A DNA stretch of 64,000 nt from the NCBI RefSeq assembly GCF_949987535.1, contig NC_080081.1, positions 69,833,603 to 69,897,602 of the forward strand, written 5' to 3'. This DNA comes from Balaenoptera acutorostrata (Eukaryota; Chordata; Mammalia; Artiodactyla; Balaenopteridae). A program made the position numbers and the translations under genes. This document shows, in pieces, positions 51,565 to 62,482 of the stretch. How positions within the stretch are numbered: the first letter of the stretch is position 1; each line of letters opens with the position of its first letter. Under the pieces are notes generated by a model that was not told where the DNA came from, searched no databases, and saw only the letters and a list, made by a program, of their open reading frames with translations.

Positions 51565-53143
51565 CTAGATCCCTGCTTTTAAATCAAAGCTCTGCTAAAA
51601 CCTATGGGCAGAAGTACATTCCTTTAGTATTCTAGGTACCTCAGGGTATTTCTCCTCTGAGCCTCAGTTTCCACCTAGGCCAAAATTATACAATCTCTAA
51701 AATCTTCTGGTTCTAGGATACAGTGTATTACAACCTCTATTGAGAAGACAACTGTGATGTATGCAACAGCTGTGGTGTCTATCATATAGCAAGGACAGAA
51801 TTTAGAATCTAAAGACTCAAAGGGGGTAAAATCATTTTCAAAAGACTGCAGGGAAGGCACTGAATAAATTGCAAAGACTACCTGATGAGGTAAAAGCTAA
51901 AGAGATGATTCACTGATACAAAACTTCTGTTTGAGAGAAATAAAAAAATATTGGACTAGAACAATAGAACATTAACCTTTGATTCCTACAATTCACAGAA
52001 GCTGCATGAGATAAAAAGGTTTTTGGCAGTACAAACCAGGACAGGAATGTAACTTCCCAAAGGACTGTTTATATCCTAATGAGAAGAAATTCCTCCTTTA
52101 AAAGGCTTTCATTAGGAAGCAACAAAAACAAAAAATAAATGAATCAAACATTTAACTCAAGAGGTTGGGAAAATTTTTTAAAAAGCAAGTCTGAGTAAAT
52201 TATGAGGAAAAAAATTATGTTAAAGCAGAATTTCATGGGTTAGAAAGCAAAAAATTATAGATTTGGTAAATAAATTCATAATGTGATTCACAGAAGAAAA
52301 AAGAATAATATACACAATCCTCAGACAAAAAGAGAAAAGACTCTGAAAATTAAAAATGAGATATAGCAAATAAGTAAACTTTTTTTCTCATGAGACATAT
52401 GTTCCATCTGTGCTAATAAATTTACATAGAGAAAAAAGGAACTAAATTAAAATGTTTCTGAAAGTGTATCTCTGAGTTGTGGGCTTATAAAACCTTTTCT
52501 TTTTATCTTTACATATTTTCTGATTCTATAGATTTTCCAAAATGAGAATCATTTATTTTTATAATCAGAGGAAAAAAATAAGTGGGGGGGAACTATAATA
52601 ACTTTTAGTATCAGGAGTTTTATATAAACACTAGACTATAAGCTCCCTGAAAATAGGACCCACATTTGTCTTACTGACCAATCCATGAGCAGCACCTATA
52701 CAGGACGCACGGTAATATTTGAAACTATTTATATCTATTAAACAAGTATTTAATATAGTTTTGTGAGATTTGCATGTTTAAAATAATATTTACATTTTTA
52801 GAGTTTTCAACTTTATAGTCCTTTGGCCTGTTTGATCAAAGAATTCCTGCCAATTCTTCCATGAAAATAATCTATCCCTTAGGTACAGAATCAGGAGCAA
52901 ACCTAATGCCATTCAACTTTGTACCTCTAGTTCCACTCCATAATATCCTAAGCAGTCCCTTCTTTATACAATTTCTCTTCTTCCCATAACATGGAAATTT
53001 ATCAAATTCCTAATCAGAATATAAAATAAAAGCTAATTAAAGGAAGTGATAGAGTCCAAGGAGATACTGATTAAGGATGACACTTAACGAAGAAGAAAAG
53101 GAACAATTCACTAACACGAGGCTAAATAATCGCTGTTCTATTT

Positions 53144-53470
53144 ATTTATTTTTTTTAAATGTACATTTTCTTTTTTTTTTTAATTTATTATTATTTATTT
53201 ATTTATTTTGGCTGTGTTGGGTCTTCATTTCTGTGCGAGGGCTTTCTCCAGTTGCGGCAAGCGGGGGCCACTCTTCATCGCGATGTGCGGGCCTCCCACT
53301 ATCGTAGCCTCTCTTGTTGCGGAGCAAGGCTCCAGACGCGCAGGCTCAGTAGTTGTGGCTCACGGGCTTAGTTGCTCCGCGGCATGTGGGATCTTCCCAG
53401 ACCAGGGCTCGAACCCGTGTCCCCTGCATTGGCAGGTGGACTCTCAACCACTGCGCCACCAGGGAAGCCC
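53144..53470 (-). mobile_element. CHR-type SINE with compound tail
   Basis: The body is 53470-53209 on the minus strand, followed by an AAATAAAT tail, poly-A, a 14-base non-A stretch and another A-rich tract. It is flanked by a 16-bp target duplication starting AATCGCTGTT (53128-53143 and 53471-53486, one mismatch). The middle of the body is shorter than in other copies. Confidence 0.92.
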
Positions 53471-53554
53471 AATCGCTGTTTTATTTTTAAATGCTAGGTA
53501 AAAAGTGGTTTTTACTGACCCACAATTGATCATGATACAAATCCCTGGAGTTGG

Positions 53555-53740
53555 GCCAACTTGGGAACAAATCCTGACTCTGCCACTTACTAAATTCATG
53601 GTTTCACAAGTAACTTCTCAGTATTACACCACCTATCTCACAGGGACATTAGATGATTAAAGAAGCTATTCCATTTAAGTACCCAACAGTGACCAGCTTA
53701 GACTAGGTACCCAATTAATGTTAATTTCATTATTTTTCCA
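53555..53740 (+). mobile_element. MIR SINE
   Basis: Sense MIR core with AACAAATCCTGACTCTGCCA, CTTACTAAATTCATGG and CACCTATCTCACAGGGACAT. Confidence 0.7.
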
Positions 53741-54424
53741 GGATGAGACTGGCACCCAGAAAAAAATGAGGAAAACTTACTCGTTTACATGGGAACAACA
53801 CTCATGACTTTAACTTCATTAGTACCATGTGCTGATCAACAGATCTAAATGACAAGTGATTAATATTATTTAAAAATATAATTGCAATATTATTTAAAAA
53901 ACAAAATTACCCAAAACTTTTAGAAATAGTAAATTATCACAAAGAAAGTACTGGTTTTGCTTTTTAGAAAACACAAACACACATTTCATACACAGGCATA
54001 AAAATTAGTAATTTCCCTTATAAATACAATACCATAATTGTGAAGGATTAAGCCTAAGTAAAACATCATGTAGCCTAAAATGTATAATCCTTAAAATGAA
54101 GATATATACCTAAACTCAGCTTCCATAAATATTTCTTAGAAATCCTAAGGAATATTAAGAGCAGTATCTAGTTCACGTAGGCATTCCCAACTATGGGTAG
54201 GTAATTACTTCAGTTTTCCTTGACCTACAGCTTAAACTATATACAGAAGTCAATATCAAAACAATTTTTACTTGAAATAAAGTTTGCATTTTTATGTCAT
54301 ATTTACATCAACTAATGTAATACATTTGTTTACATAGAATTCAAACAGTTGTTTGTACTGTCTGAAAATTAAATCACAGCAAAAAGAGCAATAATTCATG
54401 TAGTTTCAGTGTATGGTAGTCAAT

Positions 54425-54935
54425 CATTTATTCATACTGAAGGGGATCAGTATATGCCACCCCAAAATATGCCACTTTGGCATAAGGGTTATTTAAAACT
54501 GAAGGCAATTAAGAATTAACAGATATAGGAAGAGTCCTCTGCTTTCCCATTATCTACCTGAAAGCAGGGCATAAATTTACCATTGTGAAAGTGGTATAAA
54601 TATCCCACCACTCTGGTGCTAGGGTGAGAAGAGCAACCCTTGTCACTGAAGATGGAGAGCTGGCCCCAAGATGAGTCTGCACACACCAAACTTTACTAAA
54701 ATAACCCTTATCTTCCATTTGTTCTCCCACATATTTCCTAGTCATTTCCTTACAAAGTATCGTCCCTTGGAGTCCAAGCCCTCTTTCCTTTGTTGAAAAG
54801 GGTATATAAGCTCTTTGAATTTCACTTATTTTCTGTGAATTGTTCCCAACCACCTATGCCCCTGCATCACCATAGCATACCTTCTACTGGGTTATTCCCA
54901 TCAGCATGCAAATGCACTAAAAGCGTTTTTTTCTT
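54425..54935 (+). mobile_element. LTR-like sequence (ERV)
   Basis: Starts near GAAGGGGATCAGTATATGCC and contains a TATA-like GGGTATATAAGCTC at 54799-54812, followed by a stretch resembling an R/U5 region. It is a probable solo LTR, but I could not name the family. Confidence 0.45.
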
Positions 54936-55064
54936 CAAAAAAAAAAAAAAAAATCATTGACTTTACCTCACTCTTCAGCCATTAGCCTATTTCTCTACCC
55001 TTGTTTACTGAAGCCCCCTCATCCCCAGGACTTAAAAAATTTGAATTGCCCCAATCCCAGTATT

Positions 55065-55528
55065 TGTGTCTCTTCTTTGTCCATACTAAGTGGACATTCA
55101 ATCTCATGGCTTTTAATACTAACTAGATACTGCTGACTCACAAATGTATATCTTCAGCTAAGACCATTTGCAGCCTCATATATCCAACTGATTTCTTGTT
55201 ATCTCCTCTCCTATGGGTAATAAACATCTAAAATTTAACAGGGCCAACAACAAACTCCTGATCTTCTTCCCATCGCACCCCGCTATTCGATCCATTAGCA
55301 AACTTCCCAGTCTCAGTCAATGGCGACTCTCCACTCTTCCAGTTAGTCAGGCCAAAAGTTTCAGTCATCCTTGACTCCTCTCTTTCTCGCATGCCCAAAT
55401 CCAAATGTCGAGCAAATCCAGTTAGCTGTTCCTTCAAAATATATCTAGAATCTGATCAATTCTTGCTACTTAACTGCTACCGCCATGATCTGAAACAGTA
55501 TTTCTCCCTCTCTCTCTCCCTCTCTCTC

Positions 55529-55559
<31 letters not shown>

Positions 55560-56190
55560 CATCAGGGTCACTGAAAGAACCTCCTCAATGGTTTCTCTGT
55601 GTCTACCCTCACAACCCAGGATTTATTCTCAACACAGGTTTTAACGGGATCAATGTGAGTGCTAAGCAGATCATGTCTCTCTGCTCAAAACAATCCAATG
55701 GCTTCCCAACTCAGCTCCAATACAGTCCAAACTCATATAGCACTCTACATAATCTGCCCCATCCTCTACCTCTCAGATCTAATCTACCAACCTCATTTCT
55801 GTTCCAGCCATACTATTGTTTTGACACCCTCCACGCATTTGTGACTACTTGCTGTTCCCTCTGCCGGCCGTGGTCTTCCCCCGATATCCACATGGCTCTT
55901 TCCCTTCAGGTCTCTCTTCAGAGGTCACCTTATCAAAGACAGCTTCCAGAAACTATTTTACTTAAAACAGTTAACACCCCAGAACTCCCTCTATCCTTAT
56001 TTCCCACATTATTTTCTCCACAGAAAGTTAGACTTCTAACATATCATGTATTTTAGTGTATGCTCATTTCATACCACCCCTAGAATGTCACCACCATGAG
56101 AGCAGAGACTTTTCTGTGCTTTGTACACTGCTACACCCTAGCCCCTGGCACCTATGTGCCATTCAATAAATACTGGCTGAATAAATGAAC
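55065..56190 (+). mobile_element. L2 (LINE2) 3' region with TC microsatellite inside
   Basis: A long, rather well preserved L2 3' part: TTCAAAATATATCTAGAATC, AGATCATGTCTCTCTGCTCA, TTGCTGTTCCCTCTGCC, GATATCCACATGGCTCTTTC and the terminal TTCAATAAATACTGGCTGAA. The 221-codon open frame over it (55391-56056) follows from repeat composition. Confidence 0.82.
55503..55560. repeat. TC microsatellite
   Basis: An (TC)n run with CCC interruptions, inside the L2 copy. Confidence 0.95.
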
Positions 56191-56579
56191 TCAGCTGTTC
56201 AGCAAAACTTACAGAGCCCAACCCCACTGTGCTCCCATTAGGAATTAGAAAAAAAATGGACAAAATATAAAAACAATATTTGAAGACATCAGGAGCTCCC
56301 AAGACAATGAGGAATTGCCAAGACAGATCCAGAGAGGAAGAAAGCTCAGAGAAGTAAAAAATCCCAGTATTAGAGTTATTTTTCCCCTCAAGGCAAATGG
56401 TCACTGCAAAAGCAACAACTGAAAGGCTGAGAACCTGAACATAAATTTTCACATACACCTGGAAATAGTGAGACAAAAACTATGGTTCAGAGACTTACAA
56501 GAGAAGAACCTTTACAAACAAGGACCCCTTGCTTGCTACCATGAAAAGCTACTTCCCAGGAGTAAGGTGGAAAAAAAAA

Positions 56580-56872
56580 AAAAAGTCCAAACATGCTAAG
56601 TAAAAGAAGGCAGTCACAAAAGACCACATATTGTATGATTACATTTAGAATAGGCAAATCCATAAGAACAATAGTAGATTAGTGGTTGCTGGGATGGAGA
56701 GATAGGGGATTGGGAGGTACAGAGTTTCTTTTTGGGGTGATGGAAATATTCTGGGATTAGACAGTAGTAACAGTTGTACAACATTGTAAATATACTAAAA
56801 GCCATTGAATTGTATCCTTTAAAATGGTTATGGTGAATTGTGTAATGTGGATTTTATATCAATTTAAAAAAG
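56580..56872 (+). mobile_element. L1M 3' end
   Basis: AGTGGTTGCTGGGATGGAGA, AAAGCCATTGAATTGTATCC and GGTGAATTGTGTAATGTGGA are standard L1M 3' UTR motifs. Confidence 0.85.
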
Positions 56873-56889
56873 AAAGAAATAGAAAAGCC

Positions 56890-58560
56890 CTTGCAGAGAT
56901 TAAGTACAAATTCACATCATCTCAATTCCTGATTAGATTATGACAATCGAAGACTGCTAGGGTCTCAAGCATGGGTGCTAGCCTAAACCAAAAGTAATCC
57001 CTGGAGGAAGATAACAGCATACAAAGCCTCAAATTAGCTCCACAACTTTTTATGTACTTTACTCAGGCCTCACACAAAAGTAGCCAGTCATATTAAAATA
57101 TAAGATGGGAATGAAAGCCAAAGAAAATATTATAACAGACATATACATTAGCTAGATAATGAAGCAAATACATAGATGACTAGATAATGGAGTTATGAGA
57201 CTCGGAATTTAAACTAGTTGTAACTAATGTGTTCAAGGAATTAAACAACAAGATTTAGGATTTCAGCAGCTAATAGGAAACTATAAGAGCATAAAATGTA
57301 CTTTCTAGAACTGAAAAATAAAATAACTGACTTTAATAACTCAATGATGAGTCTGATAGCAGATAACAAACAGCTGAAGAAAGAATTAGTGAACTGGAAC
57401 ATGCATCCAAAAAAATGCAGACATATGCACAAAGTAAAAAAAAGGATTAAAATAGAGGAAGAAAAAAGGATATGAAATACAATGACTAGACCCATCATAC
57501 GGATAATTAGACATCCAGAGGACAGGTGGCACTATCTGAACACACAAAAGTAAAGAAATTTTCAAAGCTATTTAAATAAATTAAGCCATAGGTTTAAGAA
57601 TAACTTCTATCATTCAGTTCACTAATACTAAGAAAATCATACCCGTGCACATCAGAGAAAAGGTGCTAAAAATACACAGACAAGAAATATCTTAAAAAGT
57701 AATCAGGAGAATAAAGCACATTACCTTTAAAAAGGCAGCAACGTATTGTTTTAAAACTGAAATTACAGAAGTCAAACAATAACAAAAGAAGTCATTTTTA
57801 TCTTTGAAGTGAGGAAAGAAAAAAACTACCAACTTTTATCTATATCCAGAAATATATCCTTCACAAATGAAGGGAAAATAAAACATTTTCACACACACAG
57901 GGGCCGGAAGAAAAAAAGTTAGGAAAAGGGTAAAAATATGGGTCAATCTAAATAAATATTTACTGTGTATATCAGTAACAACAATGTCAAGAAAGACATA
58001 AAATATTAAGATAAATGAAAACAACAGCACTGAATTGGGAGAGAGAGAAAAAGAATGGATTTCATTTCACCCTTTAATAAATCAAAGGTGTATGTTATAA
58101 TGTCTAGAGTAACCACTGAAAGAACAGCAAAATAACATACTTCTGAAAGTTAATAGAGGGGATGAAAAATAATAAAAAATATTTAAATCCAGAAAAAGTC
58201 AAGAAACATGAGGAAAACATGCTAAGCAGGCAAGACAAATAGAAAGCTAACAGTAATATGATATGTTTAAAGCCAAATACATCAGTATTTACATTACATG
58301 TAAAGAGATTAAACACTCCAATTTAAAGACAAGGATTGTCAAACTGGATATATTTTTAAGAATAAAACACTCAACTAGATGCAGCTTACAAGAAATGAAG
58401 AAATATACCTTAAACATGAGGGAACAGAACAGAATGAAACCTGTGGGAGATATGAAATTGTACCTGTATTCCAGGAGTTTAAAATGTGAATAGCAAAATA
58501 ATTCATAAACACAAAATAAAGAAAAGCATAAGGCAATCATGCACAAACACTTTAAGAAGT
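56890..58560 (+). mobile_element. L1-like A-rich remnant (5'/ORF1 region)
   Basis: A-rich sequence with L1 ORF1-type pieces, e.g. ATAACTCAATGATGAGTCTG and GCAGCTTACAAGAAATGAAG. The boundaries and subfamily are uncertain. Confidence 0.55.
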
Positions 58561-58589
58561 ATAAATTCTTTCCCATCCCTGTCTTTTGC

Positions 58590-58795
58590 CTGGCTAACTT
58601 ATTCGCTAGTTCTCATCATGTCACTTCCCTCAGAAAGCTTTCCTTGACTCTCCTTAACTAGGTTAGCTGGGTTAAGTGTTTCTGCTAGGTGCTTCCAAAC
58701 TAACTATAACTCTCCATCACAACAATTATCACAGTGCAATTAACTGTTTCACAGTCTGTCTCTTCCACTAGAAAACAAATCCTATAAGATCAAAA
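58590..58795 (+). mobile_element. L2 fragment
   Basis: TCAGAAAGCTTTCCTTGACT, TAACTGTTTCACAGTCTGTC and the following CTAGAAAACAAATCC are in L2 order. Confidence 0.6.
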
Positions 58796-58799
58796 ACCC

Positions 58800-59180
58800 A
58801 GAATCTACTGGGTCAAGAACTATGAAAGGTCTGAGATTTTGCCCTACTTGCAAGCTAACGAATTAGCCTGCCCATTTCATAAATGTTGACAAAAGACAGG
58901 AGGCTACTGGGTCAGAGACAACGAATTTTATGACTCAAGCACAGCAGGTTGTAGGAGCTTCAAGTCTGTACTGGTTCCCTCTGCCCCTCAAAGTCCCACA
59001 AGGCTGAGGCAGAGGCAAGCCCAGGCAGTTGCTGCACATGCAGAAAACTCCAATCTTTTACTGGGGCTGCTAGCAAGCCTGACCAACCCCTGCCTTAGAA
59101 GGAGACATCTTTATTATCATGGTTAGGAAACGAATCTGCCCTGTATCCTAAATATCTCTTTCAAGGCTGTTTACTATACA
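58800..59180. other. Possible LTR-like sequence
   Basis: Higher G+C than its surroundings, with two related phrases (CTACTGGGTCAAGAACTATG and CTACTGGGTCAGAGACAACG). The family is unknown. Confidence 0.3.
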
Positions 59181-60399
59181 AAAATCCATGAAAAGAATGA
59201 AAAGATTCAAGGATTCAAAAATCCTTGAAAAGAACAAACACTGATACAAAATATGCCCCCCCCCAAAAAAACATGGAGAATTGTCTTTCCAAAATACAGT
59301 TCACCATTTTACCTGTAACAATTGCCTGACACATAAATGGTAATCAGTATTAGCTGAATGCATGATGGATATATAACAAATGAAATAATGAAAAACGGGG
59401 AAAGATAATATGTCATGATAAAACATTAAATCATTTTTAATTCTCTTAAGCTTTTTTAAAATAAAGACAGTGGCTCTATTTTGATTCTATCATGTGCATA
59501 ATTGCATTATATTAACTGCAATTCACATCATTTGTTCTATTACTCTCTTTTTTAGATGAGCAATTTCTAAGCAAGCACTGGTTATTCTAATTTCTCTTTA
59601 TTTTGGATCCTCAACCAGATAGCACCTTTTTAATGTCATGTACCCACTGGAAATACCATGACCATTTTGTTCAATGATACACTTGCTGAAACAAATAAGC
59701 TACTGTGTAAATCAAATAAGTGCACTGATATTTTCTACAGTGGCGAACATATAGAGATATCCCGAACACACAAGAATTGCTTCCCAAATGGGACATCAGG
59801 GTCTTAAAAGGCATTAATGGAACAAGACACTATTCAAGAGGAAATAACAAAGCTTGGTAGTGGCATACCCAAGTCCAGTTGCCTAGTGTTTTGTTATGGT
59901 TGTTTGTTTTTGTGTGTGTGTGCTTTTATTTGCTTTCACATCACAGCAAAATATTTCAAATATCCTGCAATTCACAAAAGACTTGAATAGCCTTAATATC
60001 TAGACTAGAAGATAAAGCATGCTACTAAGTCTAAATCAGACCCAAATTCAACTTAAGGAATAAAATGTACATGGATGAAAATTTCAAGGTGTCACGTTCC
60101 TGAACCATATGGGAACATACAATCACAAATTTGGTGGAATTAAAATCACTTACATTCTTTCCATGTAAGTGAACAGAAACATAATCATTTAGTGACCCTC
60201 TTTATCCTTTTTATCTTGAAACTAAATTCGTGTATGTGTAATAAAACTGTCTAACTTGTTTTTGGGGGGGTGGTGAAGAGGATTGCTAATCACCTGGCTC
60301 ATTTTCTATCTGTTTATCAACCACACATCTCTTATAAAAAGCATATACCTGAATTTTCTTTTCTTCCCCACATTACAATCTTGGTCATGTACTATTGAA

Positions 60400-60545
60400 T
60401 TTTTTCTTTATTTGGCGGGGGGGGGGGGGGGGGCGGGAGCCACACAGCACAGCATACGGGATCTTAGTTCCCCGACCAGGGATTGAGCCTGTGCCCCCTG
60501 CAGTAGAAGCGTGGAGTCTTAACCACTGGACCACCAGGGAAGTCC
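60400..60545 (-). mobile_element. Short tRNA-derived SINE with a poly-G run
   Basis: The minus-strand copy has the head GGACTTCCCTGGTGGTCCAG, lacks most of the body and stops after about 110 bases in a 17-base G run (plus strand 60417-60433). Related flanks containing CATGTACTATTGAA and CACGTACTATTAAA (60386 and 60551 region) look like a decayed target duplication. Confidence 0.8.
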
Positions 60546-60599
60546 TCAATCACGTACTATTAAACACACTCCACTACCACTTATTTTGATCACTAACAC

Positions 60600-61000
60600 A
60601 TCAGTTTTTTTCTATCATCTTTGTGCTTTCTATTGTTGAAATAAATTTGTAGGCCCAAGATGGAGCAGTTTCTGCCCAATGTGCCACATCAGCAAACCAA
60701 ACTTCAGCATTCCTGTAAATGCTCCCCTTGACCACAAACGCAGTATATCCAGTCGGTTGAACTCCAAATGCCAAGCCAACTCTGGGCTCTATACTTATTT
60801 CCTTGCTCCTTAGTCTTTCTAAATAATGACAGATATGCATCCCCAGGAATCATGCTTTCTTTCTACACTGCAGCTACTAGTGCTCTATAAAAATCCCTCT
60901 TGCCCAAAATCCCTCTGGAAAAAGCTCCACTGCTTGTAAGGCTCTGAACTTACTCCCTCAACCCATGCACTGCTTTTTTTTGAATAAAGTACATCGAACT
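60600..61000 (+). mobile_element. Possible LTR
   Basis: CTCTATAAAAATCCCTC near 60884 and TTTGAATAAAGTACATC near 60979 have the spacing of a TATA box and poly-A signal in an LTR. The family is unknown. Confidence 0.4.
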
Positions 61001-61476
61001 CATTGTTAAATTGTTTTAGCTTTGTCATTTGATAGTATTTATCCAAGGTTTTCTATGAATCATTTTTCTCCTTTCTTGCTGTTTTTGGATTGAGTTGTTC
61101 AGTCTTAATACATTGCATTGTGATCAGAAAATGCTCTTTTCATTATCTCTATTCTTTGTAAATCACTGAGTATTTCTGTTTGCCTCCGACCTGTTCAATG
61201 TTCGTTAACATTCTGTGTGTACTTAAAAAGGAAATATAGTACCCTAGTGTCAGGGCTAAGAGTTTGATGTAAATAACATGCACTCTTGATCATATTTTAA
61301 GGTAGTCTACATACTTGCTAATTTTTCATGAATATGATCTGTCTTGGATGAAGAGAGAAGTATTAAAGTCTCTGACTATTAAATGTGTCTGTCTCTTTCT
61401 CCCTGAACATATTGTAGTTTCTGCTTTTTGAGAGCTGACCTAAGATGATACTGTGATTTATAATAAGAAATTTATA
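60990..61476 (-). mobile_element. L1 ORF2 fragment
   Basis: Antisense L1 ORF2-type sequence, e.g. TTGCATTGTGATCAGAAAAT and AAGTATTAAAGTCTCTGACT. Confidence 0.7.
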
Positions 61477-61727
61477 CACTTGACCCTTCAACAACACAGG
61501 GATTATGGGAGCCAACCCTCCACGCAGTCAAAAATCCGCTTATACCTTATAGTCAGTCCTCTGTATCCGTGGTTCCTCTGTGTCTGCGGTTCCTCTCTAA
61601 CCAAGGTTCTGTATTCGCAGATTCAACCAACCACAGATAGTGTACTACTATAGTCTTTCCTACTGAAAAAAATCCACGTCTTAAGTGGACCCACGCAGCT
61701 CAAATCACGTTGTTCAAGGGTCAACTA
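61477..61727. mobile_element. MER2-like Tigger (TcMar) DNA transposon
   Basis: The non-autonomous element has inverted ends CACTTGACCCTTCAACAACA and TGTTCAAGGGTCAACTA, flanked by TA dinucleotides (61475-61476, 61728-61729). Inside is TCTGTATCCGTGGTTCCTCT, typical of MER2. Confidence 0.85.
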
Positions 61728-61779
61728 TATTTGGTCTTTGTTGTCATTCCCTGCATGGAGCTCCTAAAACTCTTGAAAT

Positions 61780-62482
61780 TTCCTAAATGAAGAGAGCAAT
61801 AAAGGTGTCTTTTGTTCTGTTAATAATGTGATTTGGGGGAAGCCTCTAGGTAACCTAAGGGTGGGGACTGGTTGCCAGTGGAACCAACCACAGATCAGAA
61901 GGTTGGAACTTTGAGTCCAGCCCTCCCACCAACCTCAGGGGAGAAGAGAAGTGTGGAGGTTAAGTTCAATCACCAATGGCTGAAGATTTCATCAATCATG
62001 CCTATGTAATGAAGGTTCCATAATAACCAAAAGGATGGGTTTGGAGAACTTCCAGTTGATAAACACCTGGAAATTCAGGGGGTGTAGTGCAAACAGCATG
62101 GAAACTGCACACCACTTTCTCCAAAACTTTGCCCTATGCATCTCTTCAATCCAGGAGTTCCTGAGTTATATCCTTCTCTAATAAACCAGTAATCTAGTAA
62201 GTAAAATGTTTCTCTGACTTCTGAGTGAGCTTCTCTAGCAAATTAATCAAACCCAGGGAAGACGTTGTTAAAACCTCCAATCTATAGCCAGTTGATGAGA
62301 AGCACAAGTGACAGCCTGGACTTAAGAGTAGCATGTAGAGGGGGAAGGAGGGCAGTCTTGTAAAACTGAGCCCTTAACCTGGGGGGCCTGATACTATCTC
62401 CGAGTAAACAGTGTCAGAACTGAGTTAATTGCTTGGTGGTATGGGGAAAAAACCTACAACAGAATTGGTATCAGAATCTGAA
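61780..62482 (+). mobile_element. ERVL-like 5' LTR
   Basis: An LTR of about 700 bp with the poly-A signal AATAAA at 62180-62185, followed by CCAGTAATCTAGTAAGTAAA and GCAAATTAATCAAACCC. The start is uncertain. Downstream comes a tRNA-Leu-type primer-binding-site region and gag-like sequence, so this is the 5' LTR of a partial provirus rather than a solo LTR. Confidence 0.65.

Noticed and set aside
55391..56056. 221-codon open frame with a long Ser/Leu run
   Set aside because: It lies over an L2 remnant and a TC microsatellite. The run is translated repeat, and no coding signature is seen.
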